DNA of 64,000 nucleotides from Takifugu bimaculatus (Eukaryota; Chordata; Actinopteri; Tetraodontiformes; Tetraodontidae): positions 8,047,178 through 8,111,177 of the forward strand of contig CP034976.1 in the NCBI GenBank assembly GCA_004026145.2. The letters run 5' to 3'. Under the pieces are notes generated by a model that did not search any database, had not been told where the DNA came from, and worked only from the letters and a program-made list of their open reading frames with translations. The translations under genes and the position numbers were made by a program. Numbering within the stretch: position 1 is the stretch's first letter; each line of letters begins with the position of its first letter. Positions 13,051 to 25,924 of the stretch are shown in pieces.

Positions 13051-14898
13051 TTTAATTCCTCACTTGTTCAGAGGAAATTTCCAATGGCGCCGCTGGAGTT
13101 TCTGCTCACGCCGGTCGTGGGATGGAAGCGGCGGCGGGAGTGAACCTGAAAAGTGGCTTTTGTGTTCGGAGTTTCGGCTGTCAGATTAGACGTTTCCAGC
13201 TGGATATATCAATGGGAGCATTCCCTCGCCAAAGTACATGTCCTTTTCGAAACAAATCCAGTCACGCGGAGCCGTTTACGGAATTCTACTTTCCCCCATT
13301 CTTGTTTTCCAAAACATTAGTCTTGGAAACTCTAATGCGTGCAAATGCAATGACTGGAGCGGGTCGCCTCCCTCCCTCCCCCCGCCTCTCATTCTCTTCC
13401 CTCTCTGTGTTTTGAAGGCGTCAAAAGTAAATCATATGGTCGGGTTTGCGCTGAGCCAGAAAATAATGGGATCATATTCATCTCTCCGCCGCCTATCAAA
13501 GTTCCACACAAAAGGGAGAAAGCTCCACATTCCACCAGCCGGAAAAGTCTAAGGACTTTGACAAATCGACACGCCTTGACAACGACGCAACGTGTGGCTT
13601 TTAGGATATATCCTCTGAATCCTCATCAGTCAGCGATAGCTACAGTGAGCTGAGCACAGCGTGGAGGAGGGAAACAGCTAAAAGTGAGCGGAAAGTACTG
13701 GAAAACTCAAGTTTAGCAGAGAAATATTGGCTCGCCCAGCGTCGTGGCGCTTGCCACAACCAGAGATCGCTTCATATTTATTTATGCTCTACAAAGTAAC
13801 ATGAGCACAAGCGGCTTCATGAAACTTCAGGAAAGGTGCCATTAACAAACGTGGAACGTCACAGTTTTTGCTTCTCTGTGCTTCTGCGGCGTTAGTTTTC
13901 TTGTCGGGAGCTCCTTCTGTTCGGAAACATTTAAAACAGGATCTGTTCTTCTCATCCGAATACGCCAACTTTTGGTTTAGAAGGAGTCTCAGAAATTTGA
14001 TGCACTTGCAAGATGGCCGGTGCTGCAGGTGCATGGGGGGGGGGGCACTAAAATACAAGAGCAATGAGGAAAATTTGAGAGCGTGCTGCACTAAACCAGC
14101 TAATCTTTACAATTTACCATACCATCCACGGGTTAGCATCCTACTCGTGCACGCTCCCTCCCATTCATTGTTTCCTGAGGTCAAAGTGGAAGCGAGAGGA
14201 TGCCATTCCAACTCAGAGCCCAACGATGGGGTTGATTAATCCGCCGCAACTATGGTTTGTCTTCTACAGCTGAGCGAGCAACTTCATTCCAGCCGATGAG
14301 TTCAGGCTCAGGTCAGGGCGGTCCTCATCTGTGACATTACAACAGCCATGCGATGAGAATTAATTCCCAACGCTCCGAAAAAACAACTACCGGGAGCTGC
14401 AATTAGGCTCGAGCAACGTGGAGAGGAGCCATAAGCTGAAAGCACACTCCTTTATGTGCTCACATGTGGCTCGTCCCTTTTTTTGGGCTTTTCGTGCGGC
14501 TTTGCTAACGTCGGGGAAGTGTAAACGATTCTCCTCCCAGATGCTTCTTCACGTTCGACAGATGATTGTTTTTAGAACGCTTCTCTGAAGTCTCCAAAGC
14601 GGCTCCTCAAAACAAATGTACTGAACGCAAACAGGTGAAGCGATCCGCCATGCTCATTTTCATACACGCAAAATAAAAAAAAGCGCCCGCCCGGGGAAGA
14701 GAACTTCAAGGCATTTGCCTTTTGTTTCTGAAACCATCCAGTCTGTGGTCTGGCTTCCATTTGCATCTAATATTACCACTGCGGAATCAAAGAGGAATGA
14801 AAAGTATTTTTTTGATTCCTGCACGGTCCGCCATCTGTTTCCATACATCTGAATCCTACAGTCTCGGAGGCTTTCGCTTGCATTCTGCCAACTTTACA

Positions 14899-14932
<34 letters not shown>

Positions 14933-15099
14933 CTGCAGGAGATCGTTAAGAATAAAACGAAAAACAACTAGCAACTTTCCCAACACTGAAACACTTTGCA
15001 CTCAAATGCAGGAAAACGCAGTATTCCAACAACATGCTCGCGCTAACCGTCGCTAGGCGCGCGTGCATGGAAGTCTCTGGAAAATGAAGCGACTTTTAA
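13051..15099. other. Intergenic, no gene seen
   Basis: Mixed composition with a long C homopolymer at 14903-14931 and a G run at 14034-14044. No recognisable coding sequence. Confidence 0.55.
14903..14931 (+). repeat. Poly-C run (29)
   Basis: The longest homopolymer in the window. The true length is uncertain because such runs are hard to sequence. Confidence 0.95.
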
Positions 15100-15660
15100 A
15101 CGGGTGAACGTTAATAAATCAGCAGGGTCCTTTAATCCACTTTTTCCACCTGTCTGCTGACGCTGTGACGGAGGGTGTGCTGGCATTATTACAAATAAAT
15201 ATTGGTTTGAATATATGGGCCTGTCACAGCTCGGTATTACCGTTATGGGCCCCGGAATAATTGAATCTGTGCAGATTGTGATCTGGGCGAATGAATGGAT
15301 TGTTCCTAGGGACCTGCACGGATTTTCCCGTTTGGAAATGGTGATGTGTGGGAATTCATTTCACTGTTTAGCACGGTGTGGTGGGGGGGGGGCGTATTGT
15401 AAAACGGGCGGGAGGTGCCCTGCGTTGATGTCACAGTCAGTTTTATCGTGAGCGTTATGATGAAACTTGTGTGTCCGCGCGGTTTGAAATAACGCCGCGT
15501 CTTATCTTCACTCCGGAATATTCATTGGTGCAATTACTCAAAGGGGCCGAGTGCCTGTCTGCGTTTATGTGTACCGGGGAGGAGATACTGCGTATGAAAA
15601 GTTATTCACAATTGTCTGTACATAAATCAGCATCACATTATGAAAATCAACACATGGCTA
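15100..15660. promoter_or_regulatory. CNE-like block
   Basis: Contains GAACGTTAATAAATCAGCAG, GCATTATTACAAATAAATAT, CCCGGAATAATTGAATCTG, GAATATTCATTGGTGCAATT and ACATAAATCAGCATCACATT. Only one short G run interrupts it. Strong enhancer-like look; not tested by alignment. Confidence 0.4.
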
Positions 15661-17170
15661 CATAAAACCTCCCCGTTGTTAAAAAAACAAAAAGCTACCT
15701 GCAGGAAAGAAAAGAAGTCAGGAAAACTTCAAGGTCCTGCGAATAAATCCCTCGGAGGCCTCCAAAGTTAAATTTCCTTTGATAAAGTTTCACATGCGGC
15801 ATCTGAGCCGGTTTTGATGCCAGTGGAAAGATTTGTGAAGGAGACAAGGCGAACCCCAAAGTTGTCGGGCCCGAGACGATAAAGGACGCGTCGGCGGCGC
15901 GCTATCCCGCACGAAACAGCGGTTCTGGCGGAGCGAAGACAAAGAGCGTGTCCCCTTCAAGCATGAGGGGAGAAAGAATACGTAACCATCCTTAAGTAAT
16001 TTTGTTTACCGGCTCCAGCGCCTGTGCGCTCCCGGTAAACTCTCCAGGCACTCGCCCATCTATTGAACAAAACTCAGCAAATTGGTACCTCAGGTTTATT
16101 TCTCTTTGAGCTCCCTCACCTGGGAGTCGGCGGAGGAATTGCCTTGTAGGCCTGAACCGCAAACAGCTTTCTCTCTGATCTGCTCCCCTCGCCCTCGCAT
16201 TATTTGAACTGCGTTTTCCCCTGGCGTTGTGGGAACCATTTGCTTTCTCCCTGTGTCGGGAGGAAGAAAGAAAAAGCTCCGTGTTCTTCATACATTTTTT
16301 AAAGTCTGGTGTAAGTTGCCGCAAAATACGCAGTCATACACACTTTCACCTCTGCGTTTGTTTATGCTCTCAGGCTACGCGTGTTAGCACCTGGACGTCC
16401 GGGTTTTTCTTTTTTTTTTTTCAGACGTCCACATACTTGTCCCAATTTGTAAACAAGTTTGGACGACGCCGACGCGGCTCTTTGTAAAATTCAGCGGGGT
16501 AAAAAAAACAAAAACAAAACCAAAACGCCAAGAAGTGAACAACACGGCGCTTTGATGAAGCTGTCAGCGATCAATAATTCATCACAACTTTGCCCGGCCA
16601 TACGGGCGTCTCGGTGCAACTCTTAGCGGAGCTGAAGAGAATCAAATGAAAGCAGAAAGATCATGGAAAAAAGAAACGCACAGACACGGCGTGTTTATAT
16701 TTAATGGCTTTCTGCTTTTGGAAATGCCACAATGCACTTGGTCAGCACGTTGGGATGGAAACCAGAGGACGGAAGGAGGAGGATGGGAGATTGGAAAGGG
16801 CGGAGAGCGGGAAAACAAGTTTACATGAGCACCCGCGGTTTGTTCTCATTTTGTTATCGACTTTTTAAAAAGAAAGGAGGGGGGGGGGGCAAAAAAATGC
16901 TTCGGCCACCATCTTGCGGTATTTCCCGCTTAATCCTCACAACCTCCTGCTCAGCGGCCGTGCTGTTGGGCTGGTGTGAGTTGAAGTGCACGTGTGTGCA
17001 CCTGCGCGTGTGTTCCAGTGTGTGTGGCCAAAAATCTAAATCCGTGCCAGGACAGCAATCCGGGCTGAAAACACAGCCCCTAATCCTTTAACCTTCAGAA
17101 CAAGAAGAGAGGGAAAAAACAGCTGTAGGGCCCGGCAAAGGGAGCGAGACTGACACCACGCTAAGACCCG
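15661..17170. other. Intergenic, no gene seen
   Basis: GC-moderate non-coding sequence with short A, T and G homopolymers (16408-16421, 16876-16889). No gene. Confidence 0.5.
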
Positions 17171-17710
17171 ACCAGACCAGACCACGAGGCCGCTGATATT
17201 CATTCAACCCCCCACAACCCCCCCCAGCTCCTGGAGGCAAGAAAATGGATTTCTATTTCTGGTGGCTTGATATCGCTGATCATGGTTCATAGCCCCCCTT
17301 TCAGGGGCCCCGGAGTTAACATCGCTGGCTGATGTCGGGATGCGAGCGCTGATCAGAGCCAGGGAGATGGGTCCTGATGGCCTTCCAGTCTGCCAAAGCC
17401 GTGATGGCTGCTGCGCTGATACCATCGCAGTAAATTCTATCACTGTCACTCTCTGTTTTTATCCAGAAGCACTCGGAGGATGTTGGCACATCTTAGTCTG
17501 AGCGTTTGCGCGTATGTACCTTTTCCAGCTGTCCGTGACTGACAAGCTATCTGATGGCATTGTGCTCTCTGTTATGTACTGTAGCTTAACCCCGCTGATG
17601 CCTTCTGCCACAAACCTGGAGGAGTCGCAAAAAGGGTCTCGATGGCGTAAAAGAATCCGGAGGCACTCAGCCTGTCGTCAGATTCTGCTGATGATGGGAT
17701 GATGTTGCGA
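17171..17710. promoter_or_regulatory. CNE-like block
   Basis: Contains GCTGATATTCATTCAACC, TTGATATCGCTGATCATGG and CCATCGCAGTAAATTCTATC, dense unique sequence. The minus-strand open frame at 17204-17449 has no family resemblance. Confidence 0.3.
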
Positions 17711-19249
17711 GAACGCTCTGCTCGCTTTAGCTGTAGAACAACAAGATGAGCTGCTCTGGATCAGGGATGGTTGTTAGATTGTGCTTCCCATTGCAAGATT
17801 TCCCTTCCGTCATCTTAAAGTGTGAGAAGACAATAAAAATCAGCCATTTTCACTAAGTCCTCAATTATTTAATGCACAATTGGATTATTAATTGATAATT
17901 AACGTCATGTCTGGATACTTCCTTTATGACCAGGGACGATATTCCTTTGTGGTCGTATATCCTTTGGCAGCGGAGCGTCGTTTAAACCGTATGGTCCCGA
18001 TGGGAATCAACAGAAGCCATAGAAAAGTTTATACTTCCAGTTTGAATTCTTTGGATGTTTGAAAGGATGTTTGTGGACAAAAAACAGCCATTTTCATCTC
18101 CAAAAATGAGAACTGTTTCACAGTTTGCTACAATGGTGTTTTCAAAAATGCACTTCCTGGTTTGCAATTCACAACCAGGATCTGTTGAAGGAATCATCGT
18201 TGTTGGAAAAAGAAAGTCTGCAAAAAATATTTGACTTTTATAAAATTGACTTGAGTGAGTTGATTATTTGTTAGAACTAATGGTTGTAAGAAAGCTCACT
18301 TGGGGAAAACAAAAAGGGCTGAACACTTTCAAATGATCCCTTTATTTGTTTGGATTGGACAACATTCCTTTTTAAAAGGAAATATGGGAATTTTTACCCA
18401 GAAGCTCATGTTTTCTGACCTCCTCCTGTCACCAAGCTTCTTCTCCATATGAAGTGAGACGCGGAAACATTTGCAATTAGCAGATATGACTTTCAAAGGG
18501 TTTCACCAATCAGAGAGGAGCGTGCTCACGTGCACCCCGCCAGTCAGGAGTGGTCTCTGATCAATCCACTCCAGCTGCAGCTCTCCTGGATTGTTAACGT
18601 TCCCGTCCTTTGGCTGTATTGATATTTAATGCTGACTGATAGTTCCTGACAGTAAATAAATAAAAATGCTTATCTAACTCTTCTGTGTGTGCGTAGCCCC
18701 CAGCATGTTCCCGGGGCCCAGAGTTTAGGAGGGGAAACGCATAAACAAGGAAAGATCTGAAGAGACGTAGCCAGGGGGCGTGGGATCTGCACACACTCAC
18801 ACAGGCTAATGCATCATGCAAACGCTCACACACGCACGCACGTCTGCGTTTGCCTGTCGCCGCGCACACATTAAAACAAACAGTCGGCCAGTTAACTGCT
18901 TGAACTAATCACAGTGTCAGATTTTGATTTTATTTTCCCCCCTTCACAGAAGTGGTAGATCCTGAGGGCAGGCTGTGTTTGGAATGTTTTTTTCATCTAC
19001 TTTGGTCCAAATCTCTGCGTTTGTGTGCATCTGTATTCACGGGACGAGCGCAACACGGCTCGGGAGTGTAGCTTCTGGCTTTTTTGATGAAGTTTCCTTG
19101 TTTTTACACCTATTTTGAATGTTCTTATTCAGTCGATTATGAATATGCATGCGACGACAAGAGGCGCTAATGCTAACATTACCAGGCCCAGCACGTTGAA
19201 TCGATTTGTGTTTCAGTGAAAGGACTTAACCCGCACCGGTTCTTTCTCC
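17711..19249. other. Intergenic, no gene seen
   Basis: Non-coding. A small AT-rich patch near 17865-17910 (TTATTAATTGATAATTAACG) could be regulatory. Confidence 0.5.
18771..18780 (+). promoter_or_regulatory. Partial CTCF-like core
   Basis: CCAGGGGGCG matches the central CTCF core, but the three upstream positions do not fit. Weak candidate. Confidence 0.2.
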
Positions 19250-19620
19250 GGAGCTCACCACTGTGCACCGGGATATTTCGTTAAACACCGTGTTACGGCT
19301 GTCGTTCCGGGAGGTCATTCCATACGCTGCATTACATTTCCAGTGGCAGGCAGTTTCACTCATCCTCCGTGCCATTAGGACCATCAACGCTGACAGGATC
19401 AATACCTGTGTTTTGGTCCCAGCGCCCCTGCTAGAGATAGCATGTCACTGCTGACAGACAAATATCAGAGCCGGGGCCCTGTGACGGAGGGGAAGTCACA
19501 GCGCCATTCCGTTAAGATCATCCAACACGGTATCGATTCGCCCCGCGCTAATCATACATCAGAGCTGAATAAATGGCTCAGAGGCAAACGTTCTATTGTT
19601 CACGATCGGGAGGTGTAATA
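19250..19620. promoter_or_regulatory. CNE-like block
   Basis: Unique sequence with GGATATTTCGTTAAACACC, CGCTGCATTACATTTCC and GACAGACAAATATCAGAGCC. The short open frame at 19263-19454 lacks any recognisable family. Confidence 0.35.
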
Positions 19621-19899
19621 AAAAAAGAGAGACATTTCTTTTATTGCTAGTAACTCGGGGCTAGGCACATAATCGTGCCTTGATGGGAAGAGGGCTAGAT
19701 GGAGGTCTGTCAAGGTGTTGTCTGTACTTTTTAGTGATGACCCCATCGACGGAGGTGCCGCCTGATTACCCACGTCTGTTGTGAAGGTCCTGAGATAGAT
19801 GAAAACATTTGTTTTAAGGCTCTTTTTTTTTCTTATTTTACTTATTTTGTTGTTTACAGTCTGGGTAAACCCTCTTAACTGTCTTCCATAGGGAGCTAA
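19621..19899. other. Intergenic, no gene seen
   Basis: Non-coding with T-rich runs. Nothing recognisable. Confidence 0.5.
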
Positions 19900-20440
19900 G
19901 ATCAGAATGATCATCAAATTCAGAGATTGAATTCATATTTTAATCACCCCTGTAGCTCATTGACATGAAAATGCTAAGCTATTAAAATTTCTGAGCTATT
20001 AATTAATGTTTTACCTTCTCATTTTATGATCCTGCACCAAGATGAATGTACTCCTTTCTTGGATTTCTCATCTGGGCAGTGGGAAATTTCACCTCATAGA
20101 CCTGAAATTGCTTCTTTATTATTCATTCACTTTTACATTTCTCACTAAACCTTCCAGAGCTACAATATGAGCTAAATGAAAGCGGAAGATGCTAATTAAC
20201 AGTGAAAACATCGCTCTGTTATTCATAATCACTTTAACAACAGCTATTTCCAAACCAATAGTCCAATAAATCCACTCAGACTGCAGTTGGTCTACGCATG
20301 GAAAAGCACAGATATTCAGGATTAGGTAGTAATCTCTCTCTGCGTGGAGAAGGTGCAGTAATTAGGTGAAAATCAAGAGTTCCAGCTTCACGCCGTCCTT
20401 CCATCTAGGCTGATCGCTCTGTTATCTACAGTTTTCTGTC
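19900..20440. promoter_or_regulatory. CNE-like block, rich in homeodomain cores
   Basis: Includes AGCTATTAATTAATG, TTTATTATTCATTCAC, GATGCTAATTAACAGTG and TGTTATTCATAATCAC within 540 bp, with no simple repeats. Among the best enhancer candidates here. Confidence 0.45.
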
Positions 20441-21240
20441 ATAAAAACACCGATAACTGACTGGAGAACTCAATTGACCTTGAATGAAGGATGGTGAGAA
20501 GGAGGGAAAGAGGGTGAGGGTCCTTGGTCTCTAATGAGGAATAAAGCAAGATGAGCTGATATGAACTGATGCAACAGTAATAGAAGCATCATACTGTATG
20601 GTCCAGTCCTCTCCAAGAAACTTGGAGGGTTTCAAACCGTCTGCCGGCCATCAGGTGACGCTCCTGGATGGGTCATGTGATCAACATCTGGACTGGTCAA
20701 ACCCAACTGCTCCGCGTGAGGCCTGGTGTGTGTGTGGAAACACAACCAGTCAGCTTCTTAGACATCTGCATGGGTTTATTTGGGAAATAAAAATTATATA
20801 TAGTATGTACATCTCAGAATCAACGGCAAAGCAAGCGCCTCAGCAGAGACAGACTGAGATGACCCTGATGGAGGCTGGAGGCCGCCAACGTTGGAGAAAA
20901 GTGCAAAAAAATACAAATGCAAACCTCTAGCCTGCCACATACAATAACGATTCTCCTGACAGAACTGCTGACCGGTAAATAATTCACATTCACGCTATGA
21001 ATAAATAAAAACAAACAGGCCTCCGCTCCGAGTCTACAAATCTAGGAGGCGCTCGGCCATTTAATCATCAAATTTTAACAGAAGCTGCGACGCGTTGCAG
21101 AAGCTGCGGACTTGAGGCACGATTGTGAATTTGACCAACTGCCAATAAGAGCTGGGGCCCAAATTTCAGGAGGTTTTTACCTCCTAAGTGATGCCTTTGC
21201 TCCATATCACCACCCCCCCCCCCCCCCCCAGTGTCAAGCC
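20441..21240. other. Intergenic, no gene seen
   Basis: Non-coding. Contains a C run at 21213-21229 (17 bases). Confidence 0.5.
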
Positions 21241-21720
21241 TGCCTCTCTCTCTCTCGGTCTCTTGATAATTAGCTCGGCTTTGTAGTCTCGAACACTCGT
21301 GTACGTTTAATTCTAATTAGCAACGTAGCACCTTACCTCTGTGACGCACTATATTTCACCTCTCCCTCTCTTTTATGAGCACATACCTAATGCGGGAACA
21401 TCAATTACGGCAGCAATCCACCACTAAATGAGTTTAACACCGCATGCCCTGCAGCGCGCTTCCTAATGGTTCCCCTCTCCACATGTAAATGACCTCTTGT
21501 TCGGGATCTTTGATTGCAGATCAATGGCTGTTTGCTTTATTCCGACAGTCGGCGGCGGTGAACCGCGACGCCACCGGGGCAAATGTTGAGCAGAGAATTT
21601 ACAGGTTCGCTATCGAGCACTTTGAAACAATAAACCTTCTACTGAGCTATTAAACAAACGATAGGAATAAAGCGGCCGCCGCGAGATTAACACGGCAGAT
21701 ACAACGTCGATGGGTGTAAT
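21241..21720. promoter_or_regulatory. CNE-like block with TCF/LEF-like site
   Basis: Contains CTTGATAATTAGCTCGGC, TTAATTCTAATTAGCAACG and, at 21506-21514, ATCTTTGAT (TCF/LEF-like) next to CAGATCAATGG. Dense unique sequence on both sides. Candidate Wnt-responsive enhancer by motif only. Confidence 0.4.
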
Positions 21721-23220
21721 TATTCTTTACTGACACGGACGTTTAGCCCTCGGAGCGGAACCGTGTTTACTACAAACACGGCCGCTGAGCTTGACCTAAT
21801 CGCCGGCTGAAATTTACCTGACTGCTTTTGAAAAGCGTGGCGGCTGATTTGTGTCCGGGGGCCGACTCTCGGGAATCGCGTGAGCGCGCTAGCAGGACGC
21901 GACACGTGCACTTGTTACGAATTTTTCCAGGTTTCTTCTCATATTATAGGTTTAATTGGCAGTGGGTTAGCTTCAGAGACGACCAAATCAGCACACGTTA
22001 GCATCAGCAGCTCCTATCGCACGCCCCTGCACGTCATCACTAGAACAGGACCAAGACCGTAAGCATATTAGAAATTTATAGAAGTAACGGTTCTGGGCCC
22101 GCCGACCCACCTCATGCCATTGCGTAACAATGCAGAAACAGGGACAATTTGTTCCCACAGGAAGGGTAGCGAGGCCTAGAAATGGAGCTGGAGGCCAAGG
22201 TCACCAGGCCAAGGTGCAGTGACCCCTCCCCCAGCTGCTCTGGTTAAAGAACGTATGCATCACACAATGTGGCAGGACTAAATGAATATTGTTCGGCGGA
22301 ACGTGAGGCACGTGCATCCGCACGCACCCGCTCCGGAGTCAGCCATCGCTGCCAGCTCCTGACTGCAGCCATCTGACATCCTCTATTGTCCTGCCAACCT
22401 TTTAACACCGCAAGCGGCGTTCCAGCGTTTGATTACGTGATTCCCTCTCTGTTTTTTTTTTGTCCTGCTCGTGCGCCTGACCGATGATCTGCATTCAGGC
22501 GATTGTGCGCTGCACTTATTGCTGTGCTGGCACTCGCGCGGGCATTCACCGGAGCGCGCGGGTGCACATCGCTGAGGGCGCGCGTGCGATTCTGCCCCCT
22601 CTGTAGGTGTGTGTGCAGAAGGATGTGCCCACTAGCTGGCATGTCAGCTGATGTCCCCGGTAATCCAGCAGTGGGCCTGTTGTGGATTAGCAGCAGGCTC
22701 CAGGGGATGGGAATCCCATTCCCGTTTACAGCTCTCCCTGGCAGGAGGAGAGGCAAGGATGCCTTCTCTCTGCTGCCTTCACACCGGTTGGAACCTGAAG
22801 GTGTGTGCGGACGTGCGTCGCAGGGAATATTGAATAAATAGATTTGTTTTATTAGATTTGATTACGCTGCACTACAACGTTTAAAGAATCTGCTGAGCTG
22901 TGCGGCTGTGCGGCACCTCTGATGGCTCCTATAGAACCCGCTGCAGCTTGGCTTTGTCCTCCACTTAGAGACACTCTTAGCGGGAACATGTTGCAGATGC
23001 TCGGTGACATTTTTATCACATCTGGCGCACACGCAGGGGCGGCGCACGCACGCACACACCCGGACCTTTGTGATGAAATTTCATCCGGGCAGGATTTGTT
23101 TTCAAGTGATTCGAACACCATCCGACACGAGGGCTGACCTCTTGAACCCCGAGATACAACCTCGTCTTCTCCCCGGTGACAATTTAAATGCCACCTTTCT
23201 TCCACACAAAGAGAGAAAAG
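21721..23220. other. Intergenic, no gene seen
   Basis: Mixed GC sequence. Several open frames on both strands between 22433 and 23370 are GC/CA-composition artefacts. No recognised gene. Confidence 0.5.
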
Positions 23221-25908
23221 AAAAGTGTGTGTGTGTGAGAGGGAGAGAGAGGGTGTGTGCGCGAGCGTCTGGGACTCGCAACTTGATATCACAACAAAAG
23301 AGCTGCGGTGGCAAGTCCCCACACAGACATTATATGTCAGCATCACTGTCATACTGTTAGCTTGTCCCAACTGTACAAAGCCATCCTCATTCAGGGCACC
23401 TAACCAAGGTCAGCCTGGATTAGCCACTAGTAACCCTATCAGGTCCAGCACAATGATTACAAAGCCCAGTGACACTGGCTGTCAGCAGACTCTTTCTAGG
23501 CAACCCTATCTGGCCGACCCTTAGCTACAGAGCCACTGGAGAGGGTTAGTCTATTTCAAATTGTCCCCCCTTTTGTGTCTCCCTTTATTTCCTCCCTTTG
23601 ATTTTTGGCGACGCGTTTGGTTCATCACTCAACCCTCCAGACGTGTGTGTTTGAAACCTATGCGGCACATAATTCCTATAATTTGTGGATTTTCTTTTTT
23701 TTTTTCCAGTCCATTTTGTCATAGAGCCCGTTCTTTGTGCTTGTCGGGCCAGAGGACCCAAATCCCACCACCCTGTAGGTGAATGAGCTCCGTAATCTAT
23801 GCTGGCGTGTACCGGTTCCAAAATGATTGAATGTGAAAATACATCTAATGACGACTTTTTTAATTATCATTATTTAAGAAAAACAACAAGAAAATAATTA
23901 GACAGAGCTTGAGATTGAGGCTTCTTGTCAATTCAAACACAAGCTAGCAGCAGCATTGCCCGATTTTGACGTGTTTTGCCCAAAAAATACCGTGAGGAAC
24001 TCATTGTTTACAAATCGACATGACATTTTGTGTTACCCAATAAGTGAAGCGAGGTTAGAATAAAGGATTCAGCTGAAGGGTTTCAAAAGGTACGATTTAG
24101 AAAATCGCTATTAGCATCTTAACATTGTTATCTCTCTTTTGTCTTTGCTGATCACTGGCTGCCCGCCTAAAAAAATGTAATACCTTATTCACATCTCTCA
24201 TTTTTACATTAAAAGTCTTTAATTTTTTCCTCTGCATTGAATCACACCTTTTGTCGGTAATATCACAATCCTCTGTTAAAACTAGAGTTCTACTTCAGCT
24301 AATTAATTGCAATGTGACAAAATTAACCTTTCCTCATTATTTTTTAAGATTTTCTTCTACATTTAAATTGAGCTCAACAAAGGACTGGTGCTCCCGCCGT
24401 CCATTGTGGGGCTTCCACTTTACTTTCCTCACAGGAAACTGTCTCCCCCAACATCCATGTAAGTCGGCAGCATGTAAAACAACCAAACCTAAAGACCCGA
24501 CTGCTTGTGATTTCAGTTTTAAAAACTACGATAAACAGGAACAACAGCGCTAGCAGCACGACACGTTGGAGGCGACGCGGCGACCAGTGTTCACCACTCC
24601 AGCACATCAGAGGCGTCCCCGCTTTAGTTGCCCTAAAGGTACCCCTTTACAAAGTGATAGGGCTCAGGGTTTTTAACTCGGGGCGAGAAGCTGATTTGAA
24701 ACCCCCTCCGCTGCCAAGCACATGGACGGCTGCTGATTAGAAGAAGGTTGGCAGCAGTGGGCAGATGCCAGGCGGGGAGAGAGATGACGGCCTGTCGCCA
24801 GTCTGCCACCCAACCCCTTGTCCTCCAGCAGTCCCCCCCAACAAAAAAGACCAAAGACATTTCAGTGACAAAAAAAATGGTGGGGGAGGAGGGGCAATTG
24901 CGATGGTGCTTTTGTATCAAAATGCGGCATGTTTGCCATCCACACACCATCAGTTGATGATAAATGAATAAATGAACATGTTAAGTGACGTTTTGTCACG
25001 TTTCTAAGTGATCTGAGGAATTATGGGAGTTTGTTTGGCTGGCGCGGGGCTGCCTGAGCTAGCGTTAGCGGGTAGCCGAGTCGCCGAGGCAGACAAGCAA
25101 CGCCGCGATGCCAAACAATTCATCAGCAACCAACGTGGAATTACGTTACGTTTTTTGGTATCTTAGTTCACTTTCAATGCTGGAAGTCAAAAAAACATAA
25201 ATGTGCATTTTCACTGTTACGACACACAGGGTGCACAAAAACTAGCACTCCTCTACACAACTTGTATTGACCTCACACGGAGTCCATTTCCCAACGCGTC
25301 ACCGTTTGTCACTCCGGTTTGTGCGACCGCGTGAGCCCGACAGGCCGACAAGAGCACGCATTTACGCCTTTACCTTGTTTTACCCCGGCAGCAGCCCTAA
25401 TTACAGCAAACCCTCCACACTCAGCAGGAAGTGATAAAAACCCGTCCTCCGTGGCCGCCGAGTGCTAAAGTGTGTCTGCATGTTGGAGAAGCTCGAAGGT
25501 GTGAGAGAAACTTCACTAAGTTCATGTTGAAGAGAGCTCAAAGTGCTGCTATTGTTCTGCTAATGTGTGGCTGATAAACCCGGTTTTAATTAATATGATC
25601 AATACTTCCAGTAGTTATAACATAGTAATAGTCACAATAACAGCAGTTGTCATTAAATTAATTTATAATTTATAAATTGAACTCCATCCTAGAATGCACG
25701 GACTCTCTGACAGGTGCACTTTCACCCTGACGACATTTACATGCACACACGCACTCTCAGCATTAAATACAGTTAGACACAGACTGAGTGGGGGTGGGGG
25801 GGCAGGAAACGCCCTCTTACAATATTGTATAGGTTGCCCTGCCCGCGCACACGCGCGTACACATACTTCCGAGTCTGCGAGAGTCGCCTTTGGTGTGTGC
25901 AGAGGAGA
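23221..25908. other. Intergenic, no gene seen
   Basis: Non-coding, with GT/GA-rich low complexity at 23224-23260 and an AT-rich stretch at 23840-24330. No gene family seen in the many short frames. Confidence 0.5.
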
Positions 25909-25924
25909 CAGTGCCCCCTGGTGT
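25909..25924 (-). promoter_or_regulatory. CTCF-like site, minus orientation
   Basis: Read on the minus strand this is ACACCAGGGGGCACTG, a near-perfect match to the CTCF core CCASYAGRKGGCRS (only the first position differs). It lies about 1.85 kb upstream of the irx2 start codon. Iroquois clusters are known to be folded by CTCF-bound loops that bring promoters together, so a promoter-proximal site is plausible. Motif match only. Confidence 0.5.

Noticed and set aside
14903..14931. Poly-C run as a possible G-quadruplex regulatory element
   Set aside because: An uninterrupted homopolymer of uncertain true length, with no evidence of constraint. It is better treated as a simple repeat.
19418..19445. 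CTCF-like site on the minus strand (GCAGGGGCGCTGG)
   Set aside because: It lacks one G of the core, so the spacing is wrong. The similar word at 8126-8142 fails for the same reason.
22433..23370. Overlapping open frames of up to 172 codons on both strands
   Set aside because: GC-rich, CA-containing sequence with no recognisable protein family, no splice context and no codon-like conservation pattern visible.
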